Of a DNA stretch of 64,000 bases, positions 9,750-21,281 are shown piece by piece; position 1 is the first letter of the stretch; every line of letters begins with the position of its first letter. The DNA lies in NCBI GenBank assembly GCA_022559845.1, contig CM040128.1, forward strand, positions 179,110,413-179,174,412, read 5' to 3'. This stretch comes from Amorphophallus konjac. Lineage: Eukaryota; Streptophyta; Magnoliopsida; Alismatales; Araceae. A program made the translations under genes and the position numbers. The notes beneath the pieces are model-generated. The model had not been told where the DNA came from and did no database searches. It saw nothing but the letters and a program-made list of their open reading frames with translations.

Positions 9750-11292
9750 ACCTTCACCTCCATCTCTGCCATCACCTTTGCCGGAGCCTTAGCAAGTCAC
9801 ACCTTTGCCTTTACCTTTACCCTCAGCCACGCCTTCACCTTTGTCGCCACCCGAGCCTATCATCGCCACATCGCCTGCACCTTCACTTTCCATCACCACT
9901 CCCGTTGGAGCCTCCGTGCCTTCCCAACCTTCACATGTTGCACCCAAACATATTCCCTTTACTTCTCTAACCACTTCCACCCGACGGAGCGGGTGTGCGC
10001 TTCCCTTGGTGCCCCTTGGGTCTAATCCCCAGGGAGACAATAAGCCAAGTCAGGATGATTCAATGCCGGCCGTGCATTTCAAGATTCATGATTTTATCTG
10101 TCAGATGTCGATCCGTGTCCTCGTCCCTGGTTATTTTGGGGATGATGCGCCTACACTTTCAAAGATGACAGTTGCTAAGAAAAGCTCCCAGGCACTGGTG
10201 CCCGTTTCTTCCTAAGCGAGGCCGGTGGCAATCTCCTTGCCCGCCAAAGAATTCACCATTGATGCTATTATTTCTCCTCGCTCTATTGCCATTCAAATGA
10301 CAGGCCAAGAAGGGTTCTCTACCCGTGTTGTGCTAACTCATACGGCCGCTAAGCAGGTTATGCACTCTATGTTCAAAGGGCAATTGGCCATATCTTCTAT
10401 ATTCTCCAAGGACATTCTACACATTCTATGCAATCTCCCTTGGTTCATTAGCAAGCCGGCCATGTCAACGCCGCGCATTACTCTCCCTCAGTTTCATCCT
10501 GCTCTTCTAGTAAGGGAGTTATGCTTCGTGACCATTTGCCGAGTGGAGATGCCTAATCTCATGCTGCTAGTGCCAAGTGACAAAATGCCATGGTTCTCTG
10601 ATATTCATTCATTTGGGGAGTTATCTGTCGAAGAATGTTCATCTACTATTGTTAGCACCGGGTGTCTAGGGGCAACCGCCTCAATGAGACTTCAAGCTCA
10701 TGACTGGGCCAAGTCATCTGTCAGGTGGACCCGTTATTTGAGATTGAGAAGGCCGAAGGTCCGATTCCGCGCCAGGCGAGTCCATGTTCAAGAAGTATCA
10801 GCTAAGAAGAGGCGACGGCGTAAGTTTAAGGGCCGTCAGTTATGCACTCAGGGGTCCACTTCTCTTCCTTCTTCTTCATTTTACTCATCATTTCTTCTGC
10901 TCGGTTCCCACCCCTGGGTGGTGTATCTACCCTCTCCTAATTCTCCCCCCACGATTCTCTCCTCCCATCTCGGGTCCGCGAATCCCCGTTCTTCCTTTTC
11001 CTATCCGGAACCTCCGGACTTTCCATCTCCTTACCATTCTCGACCTCAGCCTATGTCTGATTCTCCTCCCTCGGTATCCTCGGGTTCGACTTCTCATTCT
11101 CTTTCCCCAACCCTATCGGGTGACTCTCATTCTCCTTCCCCGACTCTGTCGGGTTGTCCTAGTTCCTTTTCTCCGACCACGTCGGATGATCACTCCTCTT
11201 TCCCCTTACCTTTTCCACAATCTTCTCATGGTTTGTCTATTCTCCCCTCTTCACCATTTCGGGATCTTCGCCCTTTCTCTTGCTATTTTTGA
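9750..11292 (+). pseudogene. Continuation of the gag-element ORF: proline-rich linker and unknown domain
   Basis: After removal of the CACTA this frame continues in phase from 5122. It is Pro/Ser/Thr-rich to about 10020. A non-repetitive region of about 200 residues follows (10040-10780), with Cys and Trp residues, a K-K-R-R-R-R-K basic patch near 10810, and a Ser/Pro-rich tail to 11292. In-frame stops lie at 9790-9792 (TAG) and 10213-10215 (TAA). I do not recognise the middle domain. It shows no protease D-S/T-G, RT Y-x-D-D or integrase motif. The host element therefore looks gag-only and non-autonomous. Confidence 0.5.
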
Positions 11293-14268
11293 GGCTTTAG
11301 CCCGCCTTGATCTCAGCTAATCTGGTTTCTTCTGTATTTGGTTCCTTGTTATCAGGGTCTCGGCACCTTAACGAGGGAGTTCTAGCCCTCGTCTCTCTTC
11401 ATTTTTATCCTTCTTCGTCCAGTGTCGTGTCTACTGCTCCTCCGTGTAGGGGAATCTTTGATCCTTTGCTATCCTCTCCCTTTCATCCTGTCAAGCAAGG
11501 AATACAAAGCTCGTGCTGCTCGAAGCTCGATGATAAGGATTGCTTTAGGATGCTACTTCCACACTGCGGATTTGCAAAGGTATCTTTATTTTGAGCCAAG
11601 AAACATGCTTTCATTTCCATTATTGTTTCTGCACATGTTTATAATGTTATTCCTCAACATGGTTAAGTGGCTTTTAGAATTTTACTTATTTTAATTAAAT
11701 GAGTTCGCTTCTGTAGCATCCTTAGGCCGGTGATAGCTCAGCGCTGGGAGTCTAGTTCTTTCCCTGATCATTGAGGGTGACCTTTGAGCATGGGTTTTTC
11801 ACACACTACACGGCGAGCCATAGCCGATCTCTCTGAGACGCACCGTTACTGCTTTGGCCATACTTTGGGTATGCACAAAGGCCTTTTTCTCTTCTCTGCT
11901 CAGCCAAGTGCAGGGGCAAGAGATTGATGGATATGATGACTAACCTAGGCGCTCCTAATACGAGAGAGGTCTCAAATAGGGGTAGTCTTGACCCTCGAAT
12001 ATGAGCGTTCATGCAATATCTAGCCAAACAAGGGCTGTCAAAAATAAATGGACGAATAAATATGTAAAATTATGAATCAAAGGCATGGCAAGAGTGGCAG
12101 TAAAGTTCCCCGCGGGACGTCATGAGCCCGGTCGCATGCGTGCCTGAAAATTATGGGTCTTAAAATCAAAGACACAAAGCCCCGGCGTAACAGACCTATC
12201 TCTTTGAGGGGTGGTGCCCTAGAAGGGATTCAAGTCCCGACATCTCCCATCCTACATAAGGCTTGTCTCTAATTATTCTTCCACTTCTCCCTCTTAGGCT
12301 GGGTTGTATCTCGGGTATGGCCTTAGTAGGGGCACCGTTCTTTAGAGGCAGTTGGTTGTGGTAAGCCACCCTCACATGCACGCCTTGCTCAAGGGAAGTC
12401 TTTAATGAGAGGGGAGGGACGGCGATCCCTAGCCAGTAGTTCGAGCCTGTCTTTGGGTGTTGCAGATTGCTATTTCAAAAATCCAAAAAATTGATATATT
12501 GTCAAAAATCCAAAAAAATTGATATATTGTCGAAAATCCAAAAAAAAATCAAATATTGTTCAAAAAAATAAAAAATCAAATATCATTTTCAAAATCTAAA
12601 AAAATCAGAAAAATTGAAAAGTCTAAAAATATTTATCTTTTACATTATATTTTGAGAATAGATACGTAATATGTTTGCTAAGTGTGCATGTTACAGGTAC
12701 TCAGGCATTCCTTGCTATATCTTTGTGCTCTATCTCTTGTCCACATCTTCTGATCTGTTCTTCCCTTCTTCAATGATGTCTCTCGATCTATTCTGAAGCT
12801 CATGTCCTTCTAAGCTTTTATTTGCAATGATCATATCTATATGAGAGGGCTTTACCTCACGATTATGAACCTGGCGATTCTGCTTCATTCTGATCTTGGG
12901 TTTTGATTGAAGGGCGTATTTGTTTTTGTCCTTTGTCCAGCCGTGTCCTTGTCTCGCGGTGTCTATGTCCCTCCGTGTTGTCCCACACATGTTATGTTAT
13001 TCTTCACCACGTGTTGTTAGTTGTCTTGCATATGTTGTTAGTCATCCTTCTATATCTCGTGTGTTTTCCCAACAGTGTGGTCATCCCTCATGTTCTTGTC
13101 CCAACCGTGTGTTGTCTCACTGCATTGTTGTCTTGTCCCCCACGTTCATCTTGCATACGTGTGGTTTGTTCATGCCATTGCATATGTGCTTATTCGTCTT
13201 GTTGTGTTGTTTTCCATTCGTTTGATCGTCATGTTTTGTTGTGTCATTGGTCGTTCAGTTAATCATTTTGTTATGCTGTCTTTCGTTCATGCTTGTTTAT
13301 CATGTTCATTTATATTGTTGTTGTCTTATTTGAAAATCCATAAAAATCAGAAAATACAGGAAAATCAAAAAAAAGATGCCGTTTCGCTTGGCAGGTAAGT
13401 CAGGTATGGCTCTCTATCCTTTCTCATTGTTGCATTACTATATGGTATCTACATTATTATAGCCTCTCAAGGACCGGCTGGTTGCCCGTGTGTTCTAGGA
13501 TCTGATGTTCCAGTTTAACAAAAATGATGATCATCTAGGAGCATATGGTTAATCGTTGGATAAGCCGCTCGGTTGAGTCGGGTGGGGGACGATAGACTCT
13601 GTCTCGCACGCCGTGGTTGCAAGAAGACTCTTGACCCCGTCTGGCTCCGTCTAGCAATATTATCCTTGAGTAGTTTCTATTTTATCTTTCTTTGCATTCG
13701 TTTTAATGATTTCTTTATTTTAGGCCCAGCATGCATCATGTCATTTTTTTAAGCATTCATGCCTCGTGATCTGTTCAAGGATTTCTCCTCAACAATGGTT
13801 AATTGCACCTTAGCTCTCTTGGATAAGAGATTCTTCATTCCACTTCGAGCTTAAACGATTTCTCTGACCTCGTCGCTTGCTCTGATTGGCCGGCGTGATT
13901 CCTGTCTGTATTTTATCTCAGTCTTATCTCTCCTTTTCCAGCTCTTATGTTGTGTTCCTGTCGACCCACTCATTGTCCGTGGATTGTGTCCCCGATGAGG
14001 CTGGTCGTGTTTCCTTTCCTTTCTTAGTTAGTTCTCCAGACATGTCTCATCCGTGTCATCAATTCCATGTGGTTAGTTTGGCATTTTCGGGAGAATTTCT
14101 GTCGCTTGATAGTTGTGACGGGTGTCTTTTTGCCTTGATGCCTGCTTTTCAATTCTCTCCGCTTCATCTCTGCTTCATCTCCATTTCACGTCACTATCAC
14201 TTTTGCTCCATCTCCTTTCCATTTCACCTCCGCGTCGCTTTCGCACATTCCCTTGCAAAGCGGACATC
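11293..14268 (+). other. Noncoding 3' internal region of the gag-only element
   Basis: No conserved coding region is seen. The stretch is T/C-rich, with a strongly pyrimidine-rich, TGT/TTG-repeating part at 12900-13330 and an A-rich repeat block listed separately. Long noncoding tracts between the coding region and the 3' LTR are usual in non-autonomous Tat-like derivatives. Confidence 0.5.
12470..12630 (+). repeat. A-rich short tandem repeats
   Basis: The phrase 'aaaaatccaaaaaaattgatatattgtc' recurs several times with decay, giving a short AT-rich minisatellite of about 30-bp units. Confidence 0.75.
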
Positions 14269-14281
14269 AAGGAGGGGCATC
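14269..14281 (+). other. Polypurine tract of the gag-only element
   Basis: AAGGAGGGGCATC lies directly before the LTR start TGTTGACACC. This arrangement is typical of Tat-type plant Ty3/gypsy elements and marks plus-strand DNA priming. It sets the element's orientation as plus. Confidence 0.8.
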
Positions 14282-16300
14282 TGTTGACACCCGTTTTAGC
14301 CCACAAGTTGCGTCATTTCTCTTATTCATCATTTTTGATACCCCGAATTAACCATTGTTTTGGAGCTTTCTCAGATGGATTTCAAGCCCATTTTTACCAT
14401 TTCATATCCTTTGAGTCTTGGAGATCATTATTTCCTAAAGCCCTGGAGCTTATCTTATCAAATTCTAGCTTCTAAGTCGACTTACGACCCATTTAGGCCG
14501 GCTTCCCTCAAGTAATCGGCTCTCTCTCACTACGCAGTCTTGAAAGTGGTCCTTTTTCATCCCCTTCTGATCCTCTTTTCAAAAAGGTATCTTCATCAAA
14601 GTTGTTCACCTTTCAAAGATCTACAATTTCTTCTTCTACTCCGTTGGCCGGTTCTGCCCCTATTGTGAGCTATTCACTTTTTTCCGGCATACTGCGATGT
14701 TCACATATGTCCTAGAATCTTTCTCTCTCTTCTAGCAACATTTTATCCCTCTTATTATCATTTTCTCAACTTTCTTTCTTCATAAAAGTTGTTCCTCTCT
14801 CAGTTATCCACAATTTCTTCTTCTACCACTTTCACTAGTTCTGCCCCGTTTGAGAGATACGCTTCAATTTCCAAAGTCACGCGCAGTCTGCCCAAAATCT
14901 TCCTCCATCAGTGTGACAGCCCTACCGTAGACCGCCAGAGCAGTGTGACGGTGCTACGATAGACCGTCACACCGAAACCTGCCCGAAATCGCCCTGTTTG
15001 ACCCCTAGAGCGTGGCGATCCTACCCTAGACCGTCAGAGTCCATGTGACGGTCTAGTATGGGTGTGTTACACCGAAACTTGTCCGAAATCGTCCCGTTTG
15101 ACCCCCAGAGTGTGACGGACCTACCCTAGTCCGTTACATAACTCTAACGATCGTACGATAGACCGTTACACACACCTGAGAGTCCAATTCGTGCTGGACT
15201 CTGTTTTGTTTCTGTGCATCGTGGCCCTCTTGCAGAGTCCATAACTTCTTGAATTCTACTCCGAATTGAGCGCCGTTTGTTCCTATGGTTTCTCCTTGGT
15301 ATTATATTGAATTCAGTCCAAAGAACTCCAAATTTCATTGGCTATCTTGCTCAGAATCACACTCAAAAGTTGAAGGTTTAGGTGTCCTGGTTCAACTCAA
15401 ACTCTACAGATTAAGCTCAGGGGCTCCCTTCCAGAAGCCATATCTTCCAGATCCTTCATCCAAATAGAGTCCCGTTTTCTCATATGACTTATCTTGACTA
15501 TTATCTCGAGATTGATCAATAGATCTCGAGATTTGATGGACTCTGTCTCTTAAACTCGTGGAGGAAAGTTGGGGGTTTCACCACTTTTCTATAAAAACTG
15601 TCCAGTTCACAGTTACAAAGGGGGGCTCTTTCTTGGTTCGGGGGGAAGCCATGCTGCAACTTCAACTCACAACTTCGACCCTGACTTGAAGAAGGAAGTA
15701 TTAGCTTTCTATTGCATCCTTCTGGACTTGATTTATGATCTATATTCTTAGTTCTCTTCCTCTTAAAATCACAAATCATCATAATTTTCTGCACTTTTCT
15801 ACTACATATGCGTTTTCTCCCGTTTTGTATCAATGATTTCTCTCTATTCTCTCAATCAAATCTCATGATTTCAAATCTCATGCATGCACAACACACACAC
15901 CTATCTTTTCCACCATTCCACAGGGTTAAAAACCTCCCCCCGGTGAGTTTGCCCTCAATTTCTATCCTTATTTTATCACTCCGGGATTGATACTACACTT
16001 CATGATCTAATGGGTTTTTGCCTTTGTGTTTTGTCTTTGTTTTGCAGGAGAGCATGATATGAACGTGAGGCCTTCTTCTTCTAGCCGGCTGGAAGGAGAA
16101 GAGGTTTGAATCCACAAGTTCCCCGCACCCCGTTTCAAGCGCGATCAAGTTTTCTTTCCAAGGTACACGGCGCCGTTCTTTACACTTCTTCATCCTTTGG
16201 CATTATTGGAACCTTGGTGGCGATCACGGTTAGTATTTCTCATCCTTTCATCCCCCTTGTCTTTGATTCACATGTTTATGCATGTATGTATTTAAAGCGG
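14282..16300 (+). mobile_element. 3' LTR of the gag-only Tat-like element (right end uncertain)
   Basis: The left edge TGTTGACACCCG follows a polypurine tract. The body contains two diverged cassettes (near 14594 and 14781, about 187 bp apart) with 'cataaaagttgttc...caatttcttcttct', the 101-bp hairpin repeat at 14944-15170, and no gene. I could not match it to a 5' copy at the window start, so the right edge is only bounded by the next element at 16335. Confidence 0.6.
14930..15175. repeat. 101-bp tandem repeat with hairpins
   Basis: Units begin with GTGACGGT at 14944 and 15045 (101 bases apart), with a partial third. Each contains inverted arms such as GTGACGGT...ACCGTCAC and GTGACGGAC...GTCCGTTAC around a loop of about eight bases. 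A related 'tagaccg' motif occurs near 1720-1755. Confidence 0.75.
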
Positions 16301-16334
16301 GCGGGATAGGAATCTAATTAAAACAAATCAACAT

Positions 16335-17320
16335 GGCTATGGGCTTGTAATGGGCTTATGGGCTTGGAACAAGTCAAAAAGGGTGGGAGATTAGATTTGA
16401 ATATGATAATTTAATTAAATGGGTCAATGAGAAATGGGCAGCCCCCTTCCTTGACCTCCTAGGAGGAGGAAGCAGCCTTCTCCCCCCCATTGGTCATCCT
16501 TTCCCCCTTTTCTTAGTCCAAGATGGGGACTCTTGCCCCCTTCCTTGATCAAAGAGGAGGAATCCTCCTCTCCCACTCCACCTTGGTCCACCTTAGACCA
16601 GCCCCCTCTCCTATGTGATCTCTCTTCCCCTCTCCCCATATCATTTCTCCAACCCCCTCCCCCTCCCTTCCATTCTATATAAACATGTGTGTAGTATCCT
16701 TGAAAAGCTAATGAAGAAATGAAAATTTTGTGAGAGAAAAAGTGTTGGAGAGTGATTCTCTGATTTTCCCTTGAGTGTGATGCTCAAGATCTAGTTCTTG
16801 CGTCCGGTTCTAGCCGGGGTGCGACTCCCCAAGCCGAGATGCGACGCCGAGACAACCGTTATCGCCACGTTCGTGTTCCGATTATCATTCTGTTCATCCA
16901 GATTTCATCCCCTGGATTACGAGTTGTCCACAATAACATCGAGCTCAGACCTGGTTCTAGGAATTTTACCAGAGGTAGATCTACAAGTCAGGAATGATCC
17001 AACGCTGGTTTCACCTCGATCATAGCTCTGCATCTCCAGCAACAATTCTGTTCGTGAAGTCGCGCAACTATGTCTGAGCCATCTGTCCAAATCCTCAACT
17101 CCTTGATACAAAATTTCTATAGATCTACTCTCAGATCCTTTGAATCTGAGATTCTGAGTGGTCGTAGGATTTTCTGTCCTCTTCACGCTGTCGCCAAGCT
17201 CGTGTCGTTCTGAGGTCCGTGCTGGTCGTGGCGAGAATTTTCGTGGGACTACACAACCTGACCTGTGCAAATCTGAGCCAGATCCACCTTCAACTTTTGG
17301 GAGAGCCCGAGTCCACCTCT
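16335..17320 (+). mobile_element. Truncated LTR of a family-A-like chromovirus
   Basis: The block is repeated at 17569-18550, offset 1234 bases, starting 'ggctatgggcttgtaatggg'. It contains TATATAAA at 16676 and the phrase 'ggggtgcgactccccaagccgagatgcgacgccgag', related to the LTRs of element A on the other strand. It lacks the LTR 5' start and 3' end. At about 17320 it is joined directly to the last 35 bases of an internal region. Confidence 0.75.
16676..16683 (+). promoter_or_regulatory. LTR TATA box
   Basis: TATATAAA followed by 'catgtgtgtag'; the same box occurs at 17910 in the neighbouring copy. This is the probable U3 promoter of the family-A-like LTR. Confidence 0.6.
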
Positions 17321-17327
17321 TCATGCC

Positions 17328-17362
17328 TCAACGGGGTCGAGCTCCTCCCACCCGGGGAGAAT
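17328..17362 (+). other. 35-bp internal stub with polypurine tract
   Basis: The stub matches the F sequence at 22751-22785 (CGGGGTCGAG..CTCC..) and ends in the polypurine tract GGGGAGAAT (17354-17362) just before an LTR start. Almost the whole internal region of this element has been lost. Confidence 0.75.
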
Positions 17363-19188
17363 TGGTGCGAACACACGCCGCAATACACAACGGTGGATGA
17401 GGACACGTCGGAGTCCCTTTAGCTCGAGCAGGACGTGAATGCATCGACCAAGTTATCACCTTTGTTTCACATTTTTAGGCCATGTTGGGCCCTATTTTAG
17501 TCCATGTTGGTCAATTGTACTATTATATGGCAAATGGGCTAGGCTACATGAATGGGCTAGAGTTAATGGGCTATGGGCTTGTAATGGGCTTATGGGCTTG
17601 GAACAAGTCAAAAGGGGTGGGAGATTAGATTTGAACAGAGTAATTTAATTAAATGGGTCAATGAGAAAGGGGCAGCCCCCTTCCTTGACCTCCTAGGAGG
17701 AGGAAGCTTCCTTCTCCCCCCCATTGGTCATCCTTTCTCCCTTTTCTTAGTCCAAGATGAAGACTCTTGCCCCCTTCCTTGACCAAAGAGGAGGAATCCC
17801 CCTCTCCCACTCCACCTTGGTCCACCTTAGACTAGCCCCCTCTCCTACGTGATCTCTCTTCTCCTCTCCCCATATCATTTCTCCAACCCCCTCCCCCTCC
17901 CTTCCATTCTATATAAACATGTGTGTAGTATCCTTGAAAAGCTAATAAGAAATGAAATTTTTATGAGATAAAAAGTGTTGGAGAGTGTTTATCTGATTTT
18001 CCCTTTAGTGTGATGCTCAAGATCAAGTTCCTGCGATGGGTTCTAGCCGGGGTGCGACTCCCCAAGCCGAGGTGCGACGCCGAGGCAACCGTTATCGCCA
18101 CGTTCGTGTTCCGATTCTGATTCTATTCGTCCTGATTTCAGCCCCTAGATTATGAGTTCTCCACAGTAACATCGAGCTCAGATCTAGTTCTAGGAATTTT
18201 ACCAGAGGTAGATCTGCAAGTCAGGAACAATCCAGCGTTGGTTTCGCCTCGATCGGAGCTCCGGATCTCTAGCAACACTTCTATTCTTAAAGTCGCGCAA
18301 CTCTGTCCGAGCCTGCTGTCCAGATCCTCAACTCCCTGATACAAAAATTTTCCAGATTTACTCTCGAATCCTTTGAATCTGAGATTCTGAGTGGTCGTAG
18401 GATTTTCTGTCCTCTTCGCGCTGCCGCCAAGCTCGTGTCATTCTGAGGTCCGTGCTGGTCATGACAAGGATTTTCGTGGGACTGTGCAACCTGACCTGTA
18501 CAAATCCGAGCCAGACCCACCTTAAACTTTTGAGAGAGCCCGAGCCTTCCTCCTCTCAAATCTCTTTGAACCCTTCGGTCCAGATCTTCCCCAGGGCGTC
18601 ACCGACGATCTCCAGCAAGTGGAGCTCCGATCCGACAACGTATCTAATTTTCCCCAATTTGTTAGTCTCACTGTACAGTTGTGTGCGAGCAAAACCTGAG
18701 CCTTAGTGTTGGAGCTGTCATGTGCAGATCTGAACCAATCTGATCCCGCTATTCGGTCCAGGCGATCGACACATTCCCACAAATGGCATCCTAATCGGAC
18801 GTCGGATCAAGCCGTGCCGCCTCCTGCAAACTTGCTGCGCAGGGTGACCTGCGCGGGCAGAACGGTCGGTGGCCGATCTTCGCTTTCCGGTCGGCTTCGA
18901 CTCGTCTCCTCGCCTCCTACGAGTGCATCCCGTCAACCTGAGCTCCAGCAGCTCCGAATTTGTGTTTGTAGCTCTTTACCTCCCTGCGTGGAGTGGGCCA
19001 TATTTGTAAAATTATAATAATATTTGTTTGTTGTGTATCGGGGTTGTCAGATTCGACCGAGATTTCTTCCCCACGCGCTAGTCATGGAGGTACGCGCCTC
19101 GTTCCACACTCACATTGCTGATTTAGTATATTTTCTATCATGCTGCGTTTGTGAGAATAGGATCGATAGCTAGCTTCAAATCGCCGTG
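17363..19188 (+). mobile_element. 3' LTR of the family-A-like chromovirus, cut by element F
   Basis: It begins TGGTGCGAACACACGCCGC after a polypurine tract, as element A's LTR does on the minus strand (TGGTGAGGACACACGCCGC). It shares 'aggccatgttgggcc' and 'tccccacgcg..tggaggtacg' with A. A TATATAAA box lies at 17910. Homology to A's LTR stops at 19188, where F's LTR start TGGTGCAG begins, so this LTR was the target of that insertion. Confidence 0.75.
17910..17917 (+). promoter_or_regulatory. LTR TATA box
   Basis: TATATAAA with the same surroundings as the box at 16676. Confidence 0.6.
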
Positions 19189-19863
19189 TGGTGCAGACAC
19201 CAGAGCGAGCGAGAAGCATGAGTCAGCGAACCGATGGTACCGTACGTGTAGCACCACTCGACCTACATCGCCGTCCCTATGGCTTGGAGACAGTCTGGAG
19301 TCTCCGTTTGAGTCTGGGCATTTTCTAGTATTTATTGGGGTGTATTTGGTATTTATTGCATTGTATTAGTGTATTTGTAATGTGTGTTTGTTTGGGTTTG
19401 TAGTTGGGCTCCTTTGTAAGGCTTTTAATAAGCCATTGGGTCAAATTCATGTAGAGTCTATTAAGGGGTTAAGTTTATTTAGAGTCCATTAAGGGGTTAT
19501 GTTTATATTGGACCTTATGTTCATATTGGACCTTATATTTATATTGGACCTTATGTTCATATTGTACCTTAAGGTCACTTAAAGCCCAATTGGGCTTCTC
19601 CCTCTCCCATGGGCTTCCTAGCTTAGAAAGCCCATGGGTTGGTCAAGGGTTCATGGGCCAATTGGTTGGTCCATGGCCCAATGTTGCCAAATTTGACCCA
19701 TGAGGAGGGTGCCCCTTGTTTTGGCCTTATTAGGCTAAATTATTTATTTAGCTTTGACCATATGGGGAAAATTGGGTTTTTACATTCCTAAGGTACCCCT
19801 CCCCTACCCTAGATCTGAGGGTAAGGTTGGTCATTTGCCTAGGGTGTCCATTTCATTTAAATT
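19189..19863 (+). mobile_element. Left LTR portion of chromovirus family F
   Basis: It starts TGGTGCAGACACCAGAG and matches 22786-23425 closely, including the conserved coding tail S-L-W-L-G-D-S-L-E and the phrase 'tatttattggggtgtatttgg'. Homology ends near 19863. The copy is therefore truncated or replaced downstream and lacks about 1.7 kb of the F LTR. Confidence 0.8.
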
Positions 19864-19991
19864 TGGGTCGAACCCCGCGACCTGATCACGCAGGTCGATC
19901 CGCGTGCGAGGGCGCATGTTGGCAAGTTTAGGCTTCATTTAACGATTTGCTTCTCCAGACTGTGCGTGAAGAGAGAAGCAACGGCCCCCCA

Positions 19992-20001
19992 TGGTATCAG
20001 A
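19992..20001 (+). other. Degenerate tRNA-Met primer-binding-like site
   Basis: TGGTATCAGA matches the first ten bases of the plant initiator-Met primer site TGGTATCAGAGC; the last two bases differ (TG). It is in plus orientation, consistent with F. Confidence 0.45.
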
Positions 20002-20079
20002 TGTGGACCTTGGAATCCCCGACATGGCCTTAGTCTGAAACCGTCTCGGGCCAATAGTCTATCAACTTGACCCATTTTT

Positions 20080-20510
20080 ATCGGGACCCAGTCCCGTAAT
20101 CCCATTAAACGTGCCGTACTCGTGGCAGACATTCATACGGTTTATCGTCGTCTTCGATGCTTCAATTGCGGACTCTTGTCCGAACAATGAATGGTCCATT
20201 AGTGACCGACATATATATACCGGGATCTAATCCCGGTATTGAATTAAACTTGCCATACTCGCGGCAGACATTCGTACGGTTTATCGTCGTCTCCGATGCT
20301 TCAAATGCGGACTCTCGTCCGAACAATGAATGGTCTGTTAGTGACCGACATATACACCGATATTTAATCCCGTATTTGCATTAAACTTGCCGCACTCATG
20401 GCGGACATTTGTACTGGTTTATTTTCTTTTACGTCGTGCCTTCAATACAGATCTTTTTCCGAACATAAAGTGGTCTATAGACGACCAACAAAATCTTAAT
20501 GGAACGAGAC
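20080..20510 (+). repeat. 138-bp tandem repeat, three units
   Basis: The phrase ATTAAACKTGCC begins at 20104, 20243 and 20380 (139 and 137 bases apart). Each unit continues with 'gcggacatt.gtac.ggttta', a 'gtccgaac' block and 'agtgaccgac'. A fourth, diverged copy lies at about 20845-20975, so the array was longer or was interrupted. Confidence 0.85.
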
Positions 20511-21281
20511 GGCTCTCGTCTTCCCTGAACCCTATGTGTGGGAATATCAATAAGACCTTCGTGAGTCGCGTTTGGACCCCGGGTTCACCCCAACCATGGT
20601 CATTGCCTGACCCACATCCTAGGCCTATAGCCAGCTATCTCTGTACACATCTTCATTTTGGAATCTAGTCCCGGGACACTTTCCCGCTGCCCTTCAGCAC
20701 CGAAAATATTAACGATGCCCACGCAAGTCTCGTTTGGACTGCGGGAGGCGCCCCTGGAATGATCCTGACTCGATCTCGCACCGGGCCAATAAACTCGCTG
20801 ATTCTCGACCACTCTAACCGAGATTCAACCGAATGTCTCCTATCCCTTTGAATAATAAATTTGCCGTACCCCGGCATACATATGCTCTGATTTTCCCCGT
20901 GATGATCATGATTTTCTGAAGCCGGACGCTCGTCCGAATATCAAAAATGGTCCGTTAAGTGACCGACATATTTCGAATGCTTGCTTCCCTAGACATCGGG
21001 CTTTCTGACTGATTCGAGACCGCCGTCGGCTTGTTTCTCTCGATATAGTTTTCTCGCCATGGGGCCCTAATTCTCGGCGATTAATCAAGGGTGTTCCCTT
21101 CTCCGAGGGGATGTAAATGACACCGTGACCTTTACAGCGCGGCGGGTTTTAGTCCCGACATGAACTACATAATCGTCTGATTAGTCGGATTGAGTGCACA
21201 ATAAATTGTCACCTTTGTGACTGGCACACCCACGCACTTAATAAACCTAATAAACCAATAAACAACGATCTTCAATAAAAA

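Larger units (their letters stand above)
19864..21281 (+). other. F leader-like noncoding region
   Basis: Starting with sequence unlike the other F LTR, this stretch includes the primer-site-like TGGTATCAGA at 19992 and the 138-bp repeats. No gene is visible. It may be a leader of a divergent F relative. Confidence 0.4.
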
